A stretch of DNA of 64,000 nt from Neorhizobium galegae bv. officinalis (GTDB lineage: Bacteria; Pseudomonadota; Alphaproteobacteria; Rhizobiales; Rhizobiaceae). The DNA lies in NCBI GenBank assembly GCA_000985875.1, contig CCRI01000001.1:186001-250000 (forward strand), given 5' to 3'. The notes beneath the pieces are model-generated. The model ran no database searches. It was given only the letters and a program-made list of their open reading frames with translations, and was not told the origin of the DNA. Of the stretch, positions 34,764-43,640 are shown one piece after another. The position numbers and the translations under genes are program-made. Every line of letters starts with the position of its first letter. Position 1 is the stretch's first letter.

Positions 34764-35867
34764 TCAGGGCAGGCGGTAGACGCTCTTTGCGTTGTCGCGA
34801 AAGATCTTCGCGTGCTCCGTCGGCGTCAGCGGCACCTTGAAGGCGAAGCGCGGGTCGTCGAAATCCCAGTGCGGGTAGTCGGTCGAAAACATCAGCCGGT
34901 CGGTGCCGACCCAGCGCAGCGTGTCGAGCAGGTGGCGGTTGTTCTCCGGCTCCTCGATCGGCTGGGTGGTGAACCAGACGTTTTCGCGGATATAGTCGGA
35001 GGGCGGCCGTTTCACATGCGGCACCTCGGAGCGCATCCGTTCCCACTGTTTGTCGAGCCGCCACATCAGCGGTGCCGCCCAGGCGAAGCCGCCTTCGACG
35101 ACGACCAGCTTCAGCTTCGGGAACCGCTCGAAGACGCCCTCGAAGACCATGCTGGTGACGACGCTCTGCAGGCTGTGCGAAAAGGCGTAGTGTTCCTCGA
35201 TATAGAAGTTCAGCCAGCCGGCGCCGCTATTGGTGTGCTGGCCGTAGGCGGCGGAATGCATGCCGATCGGCATGTCGTAATGTTCGGCGGCCTCGTAGAT
35301 CGGCCAGTAGCGGCGGCGGCCCGCCGGCTCGATGGTGCGTGGCGGAATGGCGATCTGGGCGAAGCGTTTGTCGCCGATGCGCGCCTCGATTTCGGCAAGC
35401 GCCGCCGGCACGTCTTCCTGGGTGACGGAGATCGAGGCTTTCAGGCGCGGGTCCGGCCCTGTCCACTTGTCGAGCTGCCAGTCGTTGACGGCGGCGCACA
35501 TGGCGGCGCCGAGTTCCTGGTTCAATGTCGAGGAGCCGGCCGCCAAGGGCTGCAGGATGCCATATTCGATGCCGAGCGGATCGAGCAGCTGTTCCTGCAG
35601 ATAGGCAAGGTCGGAGGCCGGCGGTCCGCCGTTCGGCGGCCAGGCGTCGCGGCGCATGCCGTTGCCGGGGGTCATGCGCGGATAGGGCAGGGTGCCGACG
35701 ACCGGATTGGCGCTGCGCTGGCCATAGTCGGCCAGATGGTCGCGCCAGCGGACGGGAAGGAATTTCGCAAGTTCGGCGGGCGAACCGAAGGCCGGATGGA
35801 TATCGCAATCGACAATCCCGAGCTTGGCCTCGACTTTGGTGTCCTTGTCCAGAACGGCATGGTCCAT
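34764..35867 (-). CDS. Amidohydrolase family 2 protein (ACMSD-like fold), second of pair
   Basis: TIM-barrel metal hydrolase or decarboxylase, 367 residues. The first metal motif is VDCDIHP (the usual H-X-H is D-X-H), then GMHSAAYG with a barrel histidine, and FSTDYPHWDFD with the catalytic aspartate. The family includes ACMSD, gamma-resorcylate and 5-carboxyvanillate decarboxylases and oxalomesaconate hydratase. A paralogue with the same key motifs lies three bases upstream. Together with the Rieske protein this suggests catabolism of an aromatic or keto acid; the reaction is not determined. Confidence 0.85.
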   Translation of the reverse strand: MDHAVLDKDTKVEAKLGIVDCDIHPAFGSPAELAKFLPVRWRDHLADYGQRSANPVVGTLPYPRMTPGNGMRRDAWPPNGGPPASDLAYLQEQLLDPLGIEYGILQPLAAGSSTLNQELGAAMCAAVNDWQLDKWTGPDPRLKASISVTQEDVPAALAEIEARIGDKRFAQIAIPPRTIEPAGRRRYWPIYEAAEHYDMPIGMHSAAYGQHTNSGAGWLNFYIEEHYAFSHSLQSVVTSMVFEGVFERFPKLKLVVVEGGFAWAAPLMWRLDKQWERMRSEVPHVKRPPSDYIRENVWFTTQPIEEPENNRHLLDTLRWVGTDRLMFSTDYPHWDFDDPRFAFKVPLTPTEHAKIFRDNAKSVYRLP

Positions 35868-35870
35868 GGC

Positions 35871-36950
35871 TTAGTCCTCCAGTCGCGGATAGGTGGCGAG
35901 CGCATTGTCCCGAACCAGCCGGTCGATCAGGCGTTCCGGGAAACCGGCGGGGATCGCGGCGTCACCCTCGAATTGTGCATGCGGATAGTCGGTCGAGAAG
36001 AGCAGCATGTCGTCGCAATCGAGATGCTCGATGATGCGTTCCAGTTCGGCCGGATCGCGCGGCGCATCGAACGGCTGCGTCGTCATGCGGATCTGGCGGC
36101 GGACCAGCGCCGACGGCGGTTCCTTCACCCACGGGATCTCGATGCGGGCGCCGCGCCAGTCCTTGCTCATCCGCCACATCTGGCCGGGCAGCCAGGAGAC
36201 GCCGGATTCGATCAGCACGATCTTCATGTCCGGGAATTTGCCGAGCACGCCTTCGGCGACGAAACTGCCGACCTGGGCCGCAAAACCCTGGACCTGGTGG
36301 ACGTAATCCTCGGCGAGATAGGAGAGGAAACCGCTCTGGCTCGGGGCGTGGCGGTAGGCGCTGCCGGCATGCACGCCGAGGGTAAAGCCATGGCGCTGGG
36401 CGGCTTCGTAGACCGGCCAGTAGATGCGGCGGCCGAGCGGCATCTCGCCCATGCAGAGCGTCAGCACCTGCACGAAACGCTTGTCGTCGGCAAAGCGCTC
36501 GATCTCCTCGACGGCGGCTTCCGGGTTCTGCATCGGCAGCACGATAGAAGCGCGCAGGCGCGGGTCGCGGTCCAGCCATTCCGCCTTCAGCCAGTCGTTG
36601 GTGGCGCGGCAGACGGCGGTCGCGAGATAGGGATCGTAGATCGCGTGCACGGCCGTGACGCAGTTCAGGATCGCATATTTGAGGCCGTAGGGATCGAGCA
36701 GGTTTTTCCGCAGCTTTTCGACGCCCTTGCCCTCCGTCGCCTTCCAGTCTTCCCGGAAGAAGGGCTTGGTGCGGGTCGGGAAATTGGTGAGTTCCAGTCG
36801 GTCGACATCGCGCGTCGTGACGATCTCGCGCCAGTAATCGTCGAAATAGGGAAGAAGATCCTCCCGTCCCGGCGCATCCGGATGAACGTCACAGTCGATC
36901 GCGCCCAATTGCGAAAGCACAGGGCGCCGCTCGGTCACAGCAGTATCCAC
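35871..36950 (-). CDS. Amidohydrolase family 2 protein (ACMSD-like fold), first of pair
   Basis: Paralogue of the following gene, 359 residues: IDCDVHPDAPG, LGVHAGSAYRH with the barrel histidine, IESGVSWLP, and FSTDYPHAQF with the catalytic aspartate. The D-X-H instead of H-X-H first motif is shared by both copies. It starts with GTG at 36950, with AGGGAGG 8 bases upstream. It is the first gene of an operon of two amidohydrolases and a Rieske ferredoxin, downstream of a LysR gene on the same strand. A 23-base palindrome lies about 180 bases upstream. Confidence 0.85.
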   Translation of the reverse strand: MDTAVTERRPVLSQLGAIDCDVHPDAPGREDLLPYFDDYWREIVTTRDVDRLELTNFPTRTKPFFREDWKATEGKGVEKLRKNLLDPYGLKYAILNCVTAVHAIYDPYLATAVCRATNDWLKAEWLDRDPRLRASIVLPMQNPEAAVEEIERFADDKRFVQVLTLCMGEMPLGRRIYWPVYEAAQRHGFTLGVHAGSAYRHAPSQSGFLSYLAEDYVHQVQGFAAQVGSFVAEGVLGKFPDMKIVLIESGVSWLPGQMWRMSKDWRGARIEIPWVKEPPSALVRRQIRMTTQPFDAPRDPAELERIIEHLDCDDMLLFSTDYPHAQFEGDAAIPAGFPERLIDRLVRDNALATYPRLED

Positions 36951-37129
36951 CGCTTAAAACCTCCCTTGTCTGTCGGCCGGCCGCTCCTCGTAACTGGCGG
37001 CGGGCCTGAACCTCACTCCCGGGCGCGACGTCAGACGACGCCGACCACCCTCGCATCACCGATGCGTTTCCTCGATTTGGGAGGGTAAGCGGCACGGGGA
37101 GCCAAGAGAATATGCTTTTTCATCGTAGC

Positions 37130-37152
37130 GGCTTTCTCGATTCGAGAAAGCC
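37130..37152. promoter_or_regulatory. Perfect 23-base palindrome, candidate LysR site
   Basis: GGCTTTCTCGA and TCGAGAAAGCC flank a single T. It contains TCTCGATTCGAGA, the T-N11-A form of LysR boxes. It lies between the LysR gene end and the amidohydrolase operon start. The half-site TCGAGAAA recurs at 38171-38178, 11 bases in front of the LysR start. Confidence 0.5.
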
Positions 37153-37191
37153 AAACGGCTTTCAGCTTTTCTCCTGGAGCAAAGGCGTTGT

Positions 37192-38160
37192 TCACGCCGC
37201 TCTATCGCCCGGAACGAGAGCCGCGTGCATATGGATGCGCAGCCATTCCATCAGCGCACGCACGGTCGGTTTGCGTGCCTGGGTCTGGGGGATGAGCGCC
37301 TTCAGCCAGAGTTCCGCCACAGGGTAGTCCGGCAGGAGCTCGATCAGCTTGCCCGTCCGGATGGATTCTTCCGCCACGTAATTCGCCACCATGGCGACGC
37401 CGCGGCCTCGCAGCGCCAGGTCGTGCAGGATCTGGGTATCGTTGGCGCTGAAGGCGGACCTTACCTCGACATCGATCGGCCCGCCGGGGCTACGAAACGA
37501 CCAGGTCGAACCCGTCGCGTGAAACGTCAAACAGATGTGATTGACCAGATCGCGCGGATGTTTCGGCAGGCCGCGGTTTTCGAGATAGTCCGGAGCGGCG
37601 CAGAGTTTTCGCGGATAGGGGCAGAGCGGCTCGTCGACGACGTTGGAATAGGAGGCGGGCAGGGCGCCGAGGGCGATATCGTATCCCTCTTCCGCCGGAT
37701 TGACGGAACGGTCGACGAGCGCAAGGTCCATGGTGACGTTCGGGTTCTCCTGCTGGAAGTCGCTGAGGATGCGGGCGAGGAAGGCGATCGTCACGGTCGT
37801 CGGCGCCTTTATCCTCAAATGGCCCTCGATCCGCTGGGCGACGGCCGCCGCTCCGCTGATCGCATCGTCGATCTCCTTGACCAGGGACTGGTAGCGGGGC
37901 AGGTAGCGCTCGCCGATCTCCGTCAGGATGATCTGGCGGGTCGAGCGGACGAAGAGTTTCACCCGCATCTGGTCCTCCAGCCGGCTGATGCGTTTGGTCA
38001 CGACCGAGGGTGCGACGCCGAGATGGCGGCCCGCCGCCGAAAAGCTGCCGGATCGGGCAACCGCCAGAAACGTGCGGATATTGATAAGCGTATCCAATGT
38101 CTTAGGTCTCCCATTCCGCTCTTTTGAGCGGTCCTCCGCATCGACGGTAACACAATTCAT
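37192..38160 (-). CDS. LysR-family transcriptional regulator
   Basis: Regulator of 322 residues with an N-terminal winged helix (TFLAVARSGSFSAAGRHLGV, then APSVVTKRISRLEDQ) and a periplasmic-binding-like effector domain (about 100-300). It starts with ATG at 38160; the longer open frame lacks a ribosome site. It is flanked by the amidohydrolase operon (same strand, downstream) and a divergent ABC importer operon, so either or both may be targets. A half-site shared with the 37130 palindrome sits 11 bases upstream, suggesting autoregulation. The effector is unknown. Confidence 0.9.
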   Translation of the reverse strand: MNCVTVDAEDRSKERNGRPKTLDTLINIRTFLAVARSGSFSAAGRHLGVAPSVVTKRISRLEDQMRVKLFVRSTRQIILTEIGERYLPRYQSLVKEIDDAISGAAAVAQRIEGHLRIKAPTTVTIAFLARILSDFQQENPNVTMDLALVDRSVNPAEEGYDIALGALPASYSNVVDEPLCPYPRKLCAAPDYLENRGLPKHPRDLVNHICLTFHATGSTWSFRSPGGPIDVEVRSAFSANDTQILHDLALRGRGVAMVANYVAEESIRTGKLIELLPDYPVAELWLKALIPQTQARKPTVRALMEWLRIHMHAALVPGDRAA

Positions 38161-38590
38161 CTTTCTATTTTCGAGAAAAGTGAATGTAAAAAAATGGTGC
38201 TTTTCCCCTGCACGGGAAAAGGTCAATCTAACAGAAGAGGGAATTCCGGTGCCGGGTGGCATCGTTGCGACTGGCCGGGAGAGCCGGGCGCAGATCGGAA
38301 TTCAAGAAAGGGAGTTCGCTGTTGGCCAAGGCCAATCCTGTCCGAGCCGAAGGCCCAAATGTTCCGCATCATGCGGTGCTTATCAGGGACCTTGTCAATT
38401 GCAGGGTGCGCGCCAGATCGTTTCGAAACGATCGGTAAGCCGTCGAGATCGAGTAGCCGTTCGGGAAAGCGGCGCCGCTTGCGGTGACAAAGGAGATCGC
38501 GGCCGGTGGCCGCAGAAATTTTGAGCGTCGAGTGCCGGGATCGGGTCCCGGGCGCGATGCTTGATCGTCGGTTCCAGGGAGGAGAGACAC
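38161..38590. promoter_or_regulatory. Divergent control region, LysR gene / ABC importer
   Basis: About 430 bases with no convincing gene. It contains TCGAGAAA at 38171-38178, a possible -35 TTGTCA at 38392-38397, and the perfect 18-base palindrome GATCGTTTCGAAACGATC at 38416-38433, which would overlap the -10/+1 region of a promoter reading toward the importer. This is a strong operator candidate; its cognate regulator is not known. Confidence 0.5.
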
Positions 38591-39670
38591 GTGACGACAA
38601 ACACATCCATGACTTCGTTCATTCAGAAGACTTCGGCCATTCAAAAATGGTCGCGCCGGTTTTTCATGGCGGCTGCGGGCAGCCTTGCCATTTCGGCGGC
38701 GGCAGGCCTGCCCGCTTTCGCGCAGGATGCAGAATGGCAGAAAGTGGTCGAGGCCGGCAAGAAGGAAGGCAAGCTCATCCTTTATACCGCGCTGGTCGGC
38801 CAGCCGAGCACCAAGCAGATCGCTGCCGCGTTCACCAAGGAATACGGTATAGAAGTCGAAATTCTCGAGGCGCGCGCCAGCGAAATCCGCGAGCGCGTCC
38901 GCGTCGAGCAGGCCGCCGGCCGGTTTGCCGCCGACGTGATGTTCACCAGCGAAGGGCAGACCATGCTCTACGACAAGGAGGACAAGTCCGTCGATCCGCT
39001 GCCGGCGACCCCGAATTCGCAAAAGATCGGCGACAAGTTCAAGCTCAAGGTGCCGATGGCCTCGGTCATGACCATTCCCTACGGGATCATGATCAATACC
39101 GGCCTCGTGAAGCCTGCGGACGAGCCGAAGAGCTGGAAGGACATTGCCGACCCCAAGTGGCAGGGCAAGATCCTCTCCGACGATCCGCGCGCGATCGGTG
39201 CCGGTTACCTCTGGTTCTTCTCGACCTATGACAAGATCGGCGAGGACTATGTGAAGAAGGTCGCGAGCCAGAAGCTCGTCTTCACCCGCGACCAGCGCGA
39301 GTCACAGCGCCGCACCGCACGCGGCGAATATTCGATCTACATGCCGGTGATCATGACCGACTTTTCGGATCTGAAGGGGCTGCCGGTCAAGTTCATCATT
39401 CCCGAGGAGGGCGTTCCCTACGTTCTCTACGGCAACGTCATGCTCAAGAAGGCTCCGCATCCGAACGCCGCCAAGCTCTATCTCGATTTCATGCAGGGCC
39501 CGGTCGTGCAGAAAATCTACGCGGGTCTCGGCTACGGTCCCGTCCTTCCCGGCATGACCGATGGCCTGCCGGCGGACGTCAAGGCGATTTCCGAAGCCAA
39601 GCTCTATGGCACGACGGACACGACCCGCCAGAACGAGATGCTGGCCAAGTCCAAGGACATCTTCAAGTAA
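38591..39670 (+). CDS. ABC transporter substrate-binding protein (iron/polyamine type 1 family), Tat-exported
   Basis: Periplasmic receptor, 359 residues. The signal contains SRRFFMAAAG, a twin-arginine motif. The mature part begins EWQKVVEAGKKEGKLILYTA, typical of FbpA/AfuA-like and 2-aminoethylphosphonate receptors; SWKDIADPKWQGKI is another family hallmark. I do not see the tandem tyrosines that bind iron in FbpA, so an organic ligand is as likely. The GTG at 38591 follows GGAGGAGAG; an ATG at 38609 is possible. It is followed by a hairpin and then a fused permease and ATPase. Confidence 0.88.
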   Translation: MTTNTSMTSFIQKTSAIQKWSRRFFMAAAGSLAISAAAGLPAFAQDAEWQKVVEAGKKEGKLILYTALVGQPSTKQIAAAFTKEYGIEVEILEARASEIRERVRVEQAAGRFAADVMFTSEGQTMLYDKEDKSVDPLPATPNSQKIGDKFKLKVPMASVMTIPYGIMINTGLVKPADEPKSWKDIADPKWQGKILSDDPRAIGAGYLWFFSTYDKIGEDYVKKVASQKLVFTRDQRESQRRTARGEYSIYMPVIMTDFSDLKGLPVKFIIPEEGVPYVLYGNVMLKKAPHPNAAKLYLDFMQGPVVQKIYAGLGYGPVLPGMTDGLPADVKAISEAKLYGTTDTTRQNEMLAKSKDIFK

Positions 39671-39685
39671 GCCTCCCAGGCTACT

Positions 39686-39720
39686 GCCGGTCCGATGTTC
39701 GGGCCGGCGGTGCCGTTTTT
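39686..39720 (+). terminator. Hairpin after substrate-binding gene
   Basis: GCCGGTCC (39686-39693) pairs with GGGCCGGC (39701-39708), with one G-T pair; five T follow at 39716-39720. It probably reduces permease and ATPase expression relative to the receptor. Confidence 0.55.
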
Positions 39721-39744
39721 CATATCCGGAGCCGCGAGGATCCC

Positions 39745-41511
39745 ATGACGATTATCCACAATCGCCCCCTAGACGACATCGCCGAAACTGCGCCGACGAT
39801 TGCCGGCAATGCTTTCACGCGCGCCTTTTCGGGCGGGTCGCTGTGGCGTCTGATCGGCATGCTGGTGCTGATCCTGATCCTCGGCTTCCTGACGATCTAT
39901 CCGCTCGCCATGCTGCTCTACGGCAGCCTGCATTCGACGCCGCCCGGCATGGCCGGCGAATTCAATCTCAATGGTTATCGGTCGATCATGACCACCCAGA
40001 ACCTCATCGTTCTGGCCAACACGATCGGCATTTCGCTCGCCAAGACCATACCGTCGCTGACGATCGCGGTGTTTCTCGCCTGGATCGTCGCGCGCACCGA
40101 CACGCCGTTCCGCGGCACGCTGGAAGTGCTGATCACGCTGCCGTTCTTCATTCCGCCGATCCTGACCGCCATGGCCTGGGGCATGCTCGCCAACCCGCAG
40201 GTCGGCGTCATCAACATGGTCTGGCGCTGGCTGACCGGTGGTACCGATCCGCTCGTCAACATCTATTCCTATGGCGGCGTCATCTGGCACATGTGCCAGT
40301 ATTCGATCCCTTTCCTGTTCCTGTTCATGGTCGACGCCTTCCGGGCAATGGACCCGTCGCTCGAGGAATCGAGCCGCATGTGCGGCGCCTCGCGCTGGAC
40401 GACTTTTCGCAAGATCACGCTGCTCCTGATGCTGCCGGTGCTGACCAGCTCGTTCATGCTGAGCTTCATCAAGGGCATCGAGACCTTCGAGTCGGCGCTG
40501 TTCTTCGGCCTGCCCGCGGGCATCAAGGTGATCACCACCGATATCTACGAGTCGATCAACCACCGCGCCACGCCCGACTATCAGTACGCGACGTCGCTTT
40601 CCTTCGCGATCATGGGGCTGATGTTCCTGCTCGTCATCTGGCAGTGGTGGATGCTGCGCGGCAAGAGTTTCCAGACCGTCACGGGCAAGGGGTTTCGCCC
40701 GAGCGTCATGGAACTCGGCCCCTGGCGCTGGGTCACCTTCGCCTTCTGCGTGCTGTTCTTCTTCATCACGGTGGTGCTGCCGATCGGGCAGCTGATGCTC
40801 GGCTCGTTCTTTCGCTTCTTCGGCTTCTACACCTACGACATGCTGACGCTGGAGCATTACAGGGCCGTCTTCGCCAACAGCGAATTCTGGCGGGCGGTCC
40901 GCAATACGATGGTGCTCGGCCTGCTCGGCGCGACCGCGACCATGGCGCTCGGCGCGGTCGTCGCCTACATCTCGGTGCGCACCCGCTGGCGCGGCCGCAA
41001 CCTGATCGACAGCATGGCCTGGCTTCCCTGGATGATGCCGGGCATGGTGCTCGGCGTCGGTTTCCTCTGGGCATTTGCGATGCTGCCGGGACCGATCCCG
41101 ATCTATGGCACCATCTGGGCGCTGCTGCTGGCCTATATCGCGCTCGGCACGCCGGTTTCGGTCCGGGTGATGACGGGAGCCTATCACCAGCTTTCCTATG
41201 ATCTGGAAGAATGTTCGCGCGTCCATGGCGCAACCTGGGCCCAGACCATGTGGCGGATCATGGTGGCGCTCGCCTGGCCGGCTTTCGCCGTCGGCTGGGT
41301 GCTGACCTTCTTCGGCATCATGCGCGAGCTGTCGGCGTCGATCCTTCTCTATTCGGTCGGTTCGGAAACGCTGGCAGTCGTGCTGATGAAGCTCTGGGCC
41401 AACGGCAATGCCGAACAGGTGAGCGTCATCGGCCTGATGATGATGCTCCTGGTCATTGTGTTCCGCTGGGTGCAGCTCAGCTTCATCAAGGCCCGTATCA
41501 GCAAGCTTTAG
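39745..41511 (+). CDS. ABC transporter permease, two fused membrane domains (FbpB type)
   Basis: Single-chain permease of 588 residues with two BPD_transp_1 domains (about 30-310 and 325-585), around 12 membrane helices. Each half has a coupling motif: EESSRMCGASRWTTF in the first and EECSRVHGATWAQTM in the second. The fused arrangement is usual for iron, phosphonate and thiamine type importers. It is preceded by a hairpin and followed by the ATPase gene after 87 bases. Confidence 0.92.
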   Translation: MTIIHNRPLDDIAETAPTIAGNAFTRAFSGGSLWRLIGMLVLILILGFLTIYPLAMLLYGSLHSTPPGMAGEFNLNGYRSIMTTQNLIVLANTIGISLAKTIPSLTIAVFLAWIVARTDTPFRGTLEVLITLPFFIPPILTAMAWGMLANPQVGVINMVWRWLTGGTDPLVNIYSYGGVIWHMCQYSIPFLFLFMVDAFRAMDPSLEESSRMCGASRWTTFRKITLLLMLPVLTSSFMLSFIKGIETFESALFFGLPAGIKVITTDIYESINHRATPDYQYATSLSFAIMGLMFLLVIWQWWMLRGKSFQTVTGKGFRPSVMELGPWRWVTFAFCVLFFFITVVLPIGQLMLGSFFRFFGFYTYDMLTLEHYRAVFANSEFWRAVRNTMVLGLLGATATMALGAVVAYISVRTRWRGRNLIDSMAWLPWMMPGMVLGVGFLWAFAMLPGPIPIYGTIWALLLAYIALGTPVSVRVMTGAYHQLSYDLEECSRVHGATWAQTMWRIMVALAWPAFAVGWVLTFFGIMRELSASILLYSVGSETLAVVLMKLWANGNAEQVSVIGLMMMLLVIVFRWVQLSFIKARISKL

Positions 41512-41598
41512 GCTTCAGGCCCGGCGGCTGCGGCCGCCGGCCGATTTTTGGTTGTCGTTTAAGCGGATCCAGGCATCCGCTCCGAAAGGAAGAGAAAT

Positions 41599-42693
41599 AT
41601 GGCTTCGGTGACGCTCGAAAACGTGAGCCGCATGTATGGCGCGATAACCGCCGTGGACAACGTGAACCTGAAGATCAAGAGCGGTGAGTTCGTCACGCTG
41701 CTCGGGCCGTCGGGCTGCGGCAAGACGACGACACTGCGCATGGTGGCGGGGCTTGAGAAGAATACCGGCGGCCGCATCGCGATCGGCGACAATGTCGTCT
41801 CGGACTCGGACAAGGGCTATTTCGTGCCGTCCGAACGCCGCCGCCTCGGCATGGTCTTCCAGTCCTACGCGATCTGGCCGCATATGACGGTGTTCGACAA
41901 TGTCGCCTACCCCTTGCGCATCCGCCGCCGTCCCGACACGGAAGTCCGGGATCGCGTCATGAACGCGCTGCGCCTTGTCGAGATGGAGCAATATGCCGAA
42001 CGTCCGTCGCCGGCGCTCTCCGGCGGCCAGCAGCAGCGCGTGGCGATCGCCCGCGCGCTGGTGTTCGAGCCGGAAGTGCTGCTGCTCGACGAGCCGCTTT
42101 CCAACCTCGACGCGCGGCTGCGCACTCAGATGGGCGACGATTTCCGCGCCCTCCAACAGCGCCTGAAGATCACCGCGCTTTACGTCACCCACGACCAGGC
42201 GGAAGCCATGGCGCTGTCGGACCGGGTGGTCGTCATGCATGGCGGCAAGATCTTGCAGGTCGGGGCGCCGGAAGAGATCTACCGCCGGCCGGAAAACCGC
42301 CAGGTCGCCGCCTTCTTCGGAACGCCCAACCTTTTGAACGCGACGGTCAAGGACTGCCGCCCGAACGGCGGGCAGTATTTCAAGCTCTCGGTCGAAGGAC
42401 AGGGCTGGTCGGGCGACTGTCATGCGGCAACCGAAATGCCGAAGGGTGCGGATGTCACCGTCATGGTTCGCCCCGAGAACCTGCATGTCCGCGATGCGGG
42501 CCAGGTGAACGGCGATCTCTCCTGGTCTGGCGAGGTTTCGCAGGCGATCTTCCGCGGCTCGCATCGCTCGATCATGGTCAAGACCCCGGCGCAGACGCTG
42601 CATGTCGAGGCCTCGTCGCTTTCGAACGTCGATATCGGCCGCCCGGTCACAGTCGCCGCACCCGTGGAGGCTGCCTGGGCCGTGCGCAACTGA
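41599..42693 (+). CDS. ABC transporter ATP-binding protein (PotA/FbpC type)
   Basis: ATPase of 364 residues. Walker A GPSGCGKTT (about residue 39), Q-loop VFQSYAIWPHM, signature LSGGQQQRVAIARAL, Walker B VLLLDEPLSNLD, switch histidine VTHDQAEAM. The C-terminal about 120 residues form the TOBE regulatory domain. It completes the importer of this operon. Substrate unassigned; the gene lies between an amidohydrolase/Rieske cluster and a demethylase cluster. Confidence 0.93.
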   Translation: MASVTLENVSRMYGAITAVDNVNLKIKSGEFVTLLGPSGCGKTTTLRMVAGLEKNTGGRIAIGDNVVSDSDKGYFVPSERRRLGMVFQSYAIWPHMTVFDNVAYPLRIRRRPDTEVRDRVMNALRLVEMEQYAERPSPALSGGQQQRVAIARALVFEPEVLLLDEPLSNLDARLRTQMGDDFRALQQRLKITALYVTHDQAEAMALSDRVVVMHGGKILQVGAPEEIYRRPENRQVAAFFGTPNLLNATVKDCRPNGGQYFKLSVEGQGWSGDCHAATEMPKGADVTVMVRPENLHVRDAGQVNGDLSWSGEVSQAIFRGSHRSIMVKTPAQTLHVEASSLSNVDIGRPVTVAAPVEAAWAVRN

Positions 42694-42742
42694 TCGTTTC
42701 GGCTGGTCACAGATATGGAAAACTTGCGTTTTGTCGCAGATA

Positions 42743-42754
42743 TTCAATATTGAA
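42743..42754. promoter_or_regulatory. 12-base palindrome upstream of GntR gene
   Basis: TTCAATATTGAA is a perfect palindrome, 70 bases before the GntR start and about 50 after the ATPase stop. It may be an operator for the regulator gene; chance is not excluded at this length. Confidence 0.3.
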
Positions 42755-42824
42755 GCGATGTTCCCGCCGGCATTTCTCGTCTGGCGCAATCCGCATTTCG
42801 ATATGGCGCAGGTGAGGCCCAAGC

Positions 42825-43640
42825 ATGACCACAGGCACCCGAACTCCGAACCCTCCCGCGCCTGAGAAGCAGGAAACCCGCCAGCAGCACGTGATCGACA
42901 AGCTCAGGACCTGGGCGAGCGACGGCACGATCGACCCGCGCAAGAAACTGTCCGAATCCGGGCTTGCCGAAGCGCTCGGCGTGTCGCGCACCCCGATCCG
43001 GCATGCGCTGGCAGTGCTCGTCGAAGAGGGCGTGCTGCAGCGCGTCGGCGCCCGCGGATATCGGGTCCGGGCCTACAAGGTTGCCGACGTGATCGAGGCG
43101 ATCGAGCTGCGTTCGATGATCGAAGGTTATGCGGCCAAGAAGATCGCCAGCGAAGGCCCGTCGCCGACGCTGGTGGCGGAGCTCAAGGACTGTCTGCGGG
43201 AAGGTGACGATATCTTCGAGAATGGCGGCATCGACGATCCCGTCAACGAGGAGCGTTATGCGGTGATGAACCTGCGTTTCCACACGCTGATCATCGAGGC
43301 TGCCGGCGGAAACCTGCTGCACCAGCTCACCAGCCTGTTCGACCGCGTGCCGTTCGGCGCGCCGGATTCGATCCGCTTCGACAACATCACCCGCAAGGAG
43401 CGGGCGCAGCATTTGCATTACGCGCACTGGCAGCACCACCACATGGTCTCGGCGCTGATCGCCCGCGACGGTGCCCGTGCCGAAAGCCTTTTTCGCGAGC
43501 ACGGGGAAGGCGTGAAGATCAGCCTCGGCATCAGCAAGGGGCTTTTCGCGATCGACGGCTCGCGTATCCTGCCGATCTTCGATCTCGACAGTCCCGCGGG
43601 CCACATCAACGGCCTGATGCAGGATGAAAACGAAGATTAG
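42825..43640 (+). CDS. GntR-family regulator with FCD domain (VanR-like candidate)
   Basis: Regulator of 271 residues. The winged helix is at about 20-85 (DPRKKLSESGLAEALGVSRT, then PIRHALAVLVEEG), and the FCD domain at about 95-250 with FHTLIIEAAGGN and the histidine-rich HYAHWQHHHM, the likely metal or ligand site. It precedes the LigM-like demethylase gene, as VanR regulators of this family accompany vanillate demethylases. The palindrome TTTGGGATCCCAAA just after its stop resembles the VanR operator ATTGGATCCAAT that I recall from Caulobacter. Role as repressor of the demethylase regulon is inferred. Confidence 0.85.
   Translation: MTTGTRTPNPPAPEKQETRQQHVIDKLRTWASDGTIDPRKKLSESGLAEALGVSRTPIRHALAVLVEEGVLQRVGARGYRVRAYKVADVIEAIELRSMIEGYAAKKIASEGPSPTLVAELKDCLREGDDIFENGGIDDPVNEERYAVMNLRFHTLIIEAAGGNLLHQLTSLFDRVPFGAPDSIRFDNITRKERAQHLHYAHWQHHHMVSALIARDGARAESLFREHGEGVKISLGISKGLFAIDGSRILPIFDLDSPAGHINGLMQDENED

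Noticed and set aside
34812..37088. 758-residue plus-strand open frame opposite the two amidohydrolases
   Set aside because: Shadow of the real minus-strand genes, which carry metal-site motifs and proper ribosome sites.
37130..37152. Palindrome considered as a terminator of the LysR gene
   Set aside because: The centre is a single base, so it folds poorly as a hairpin, and no T run follows on either strand. It is better explained as a protein-binding site.
38591..42693. Importer considered as a ferric-iron transporter (FbpABC)
   Set aside because: Architecture fits, but the receptor shows no obvious tandem tyrosine iron site and the neighbours are catabolic genes.
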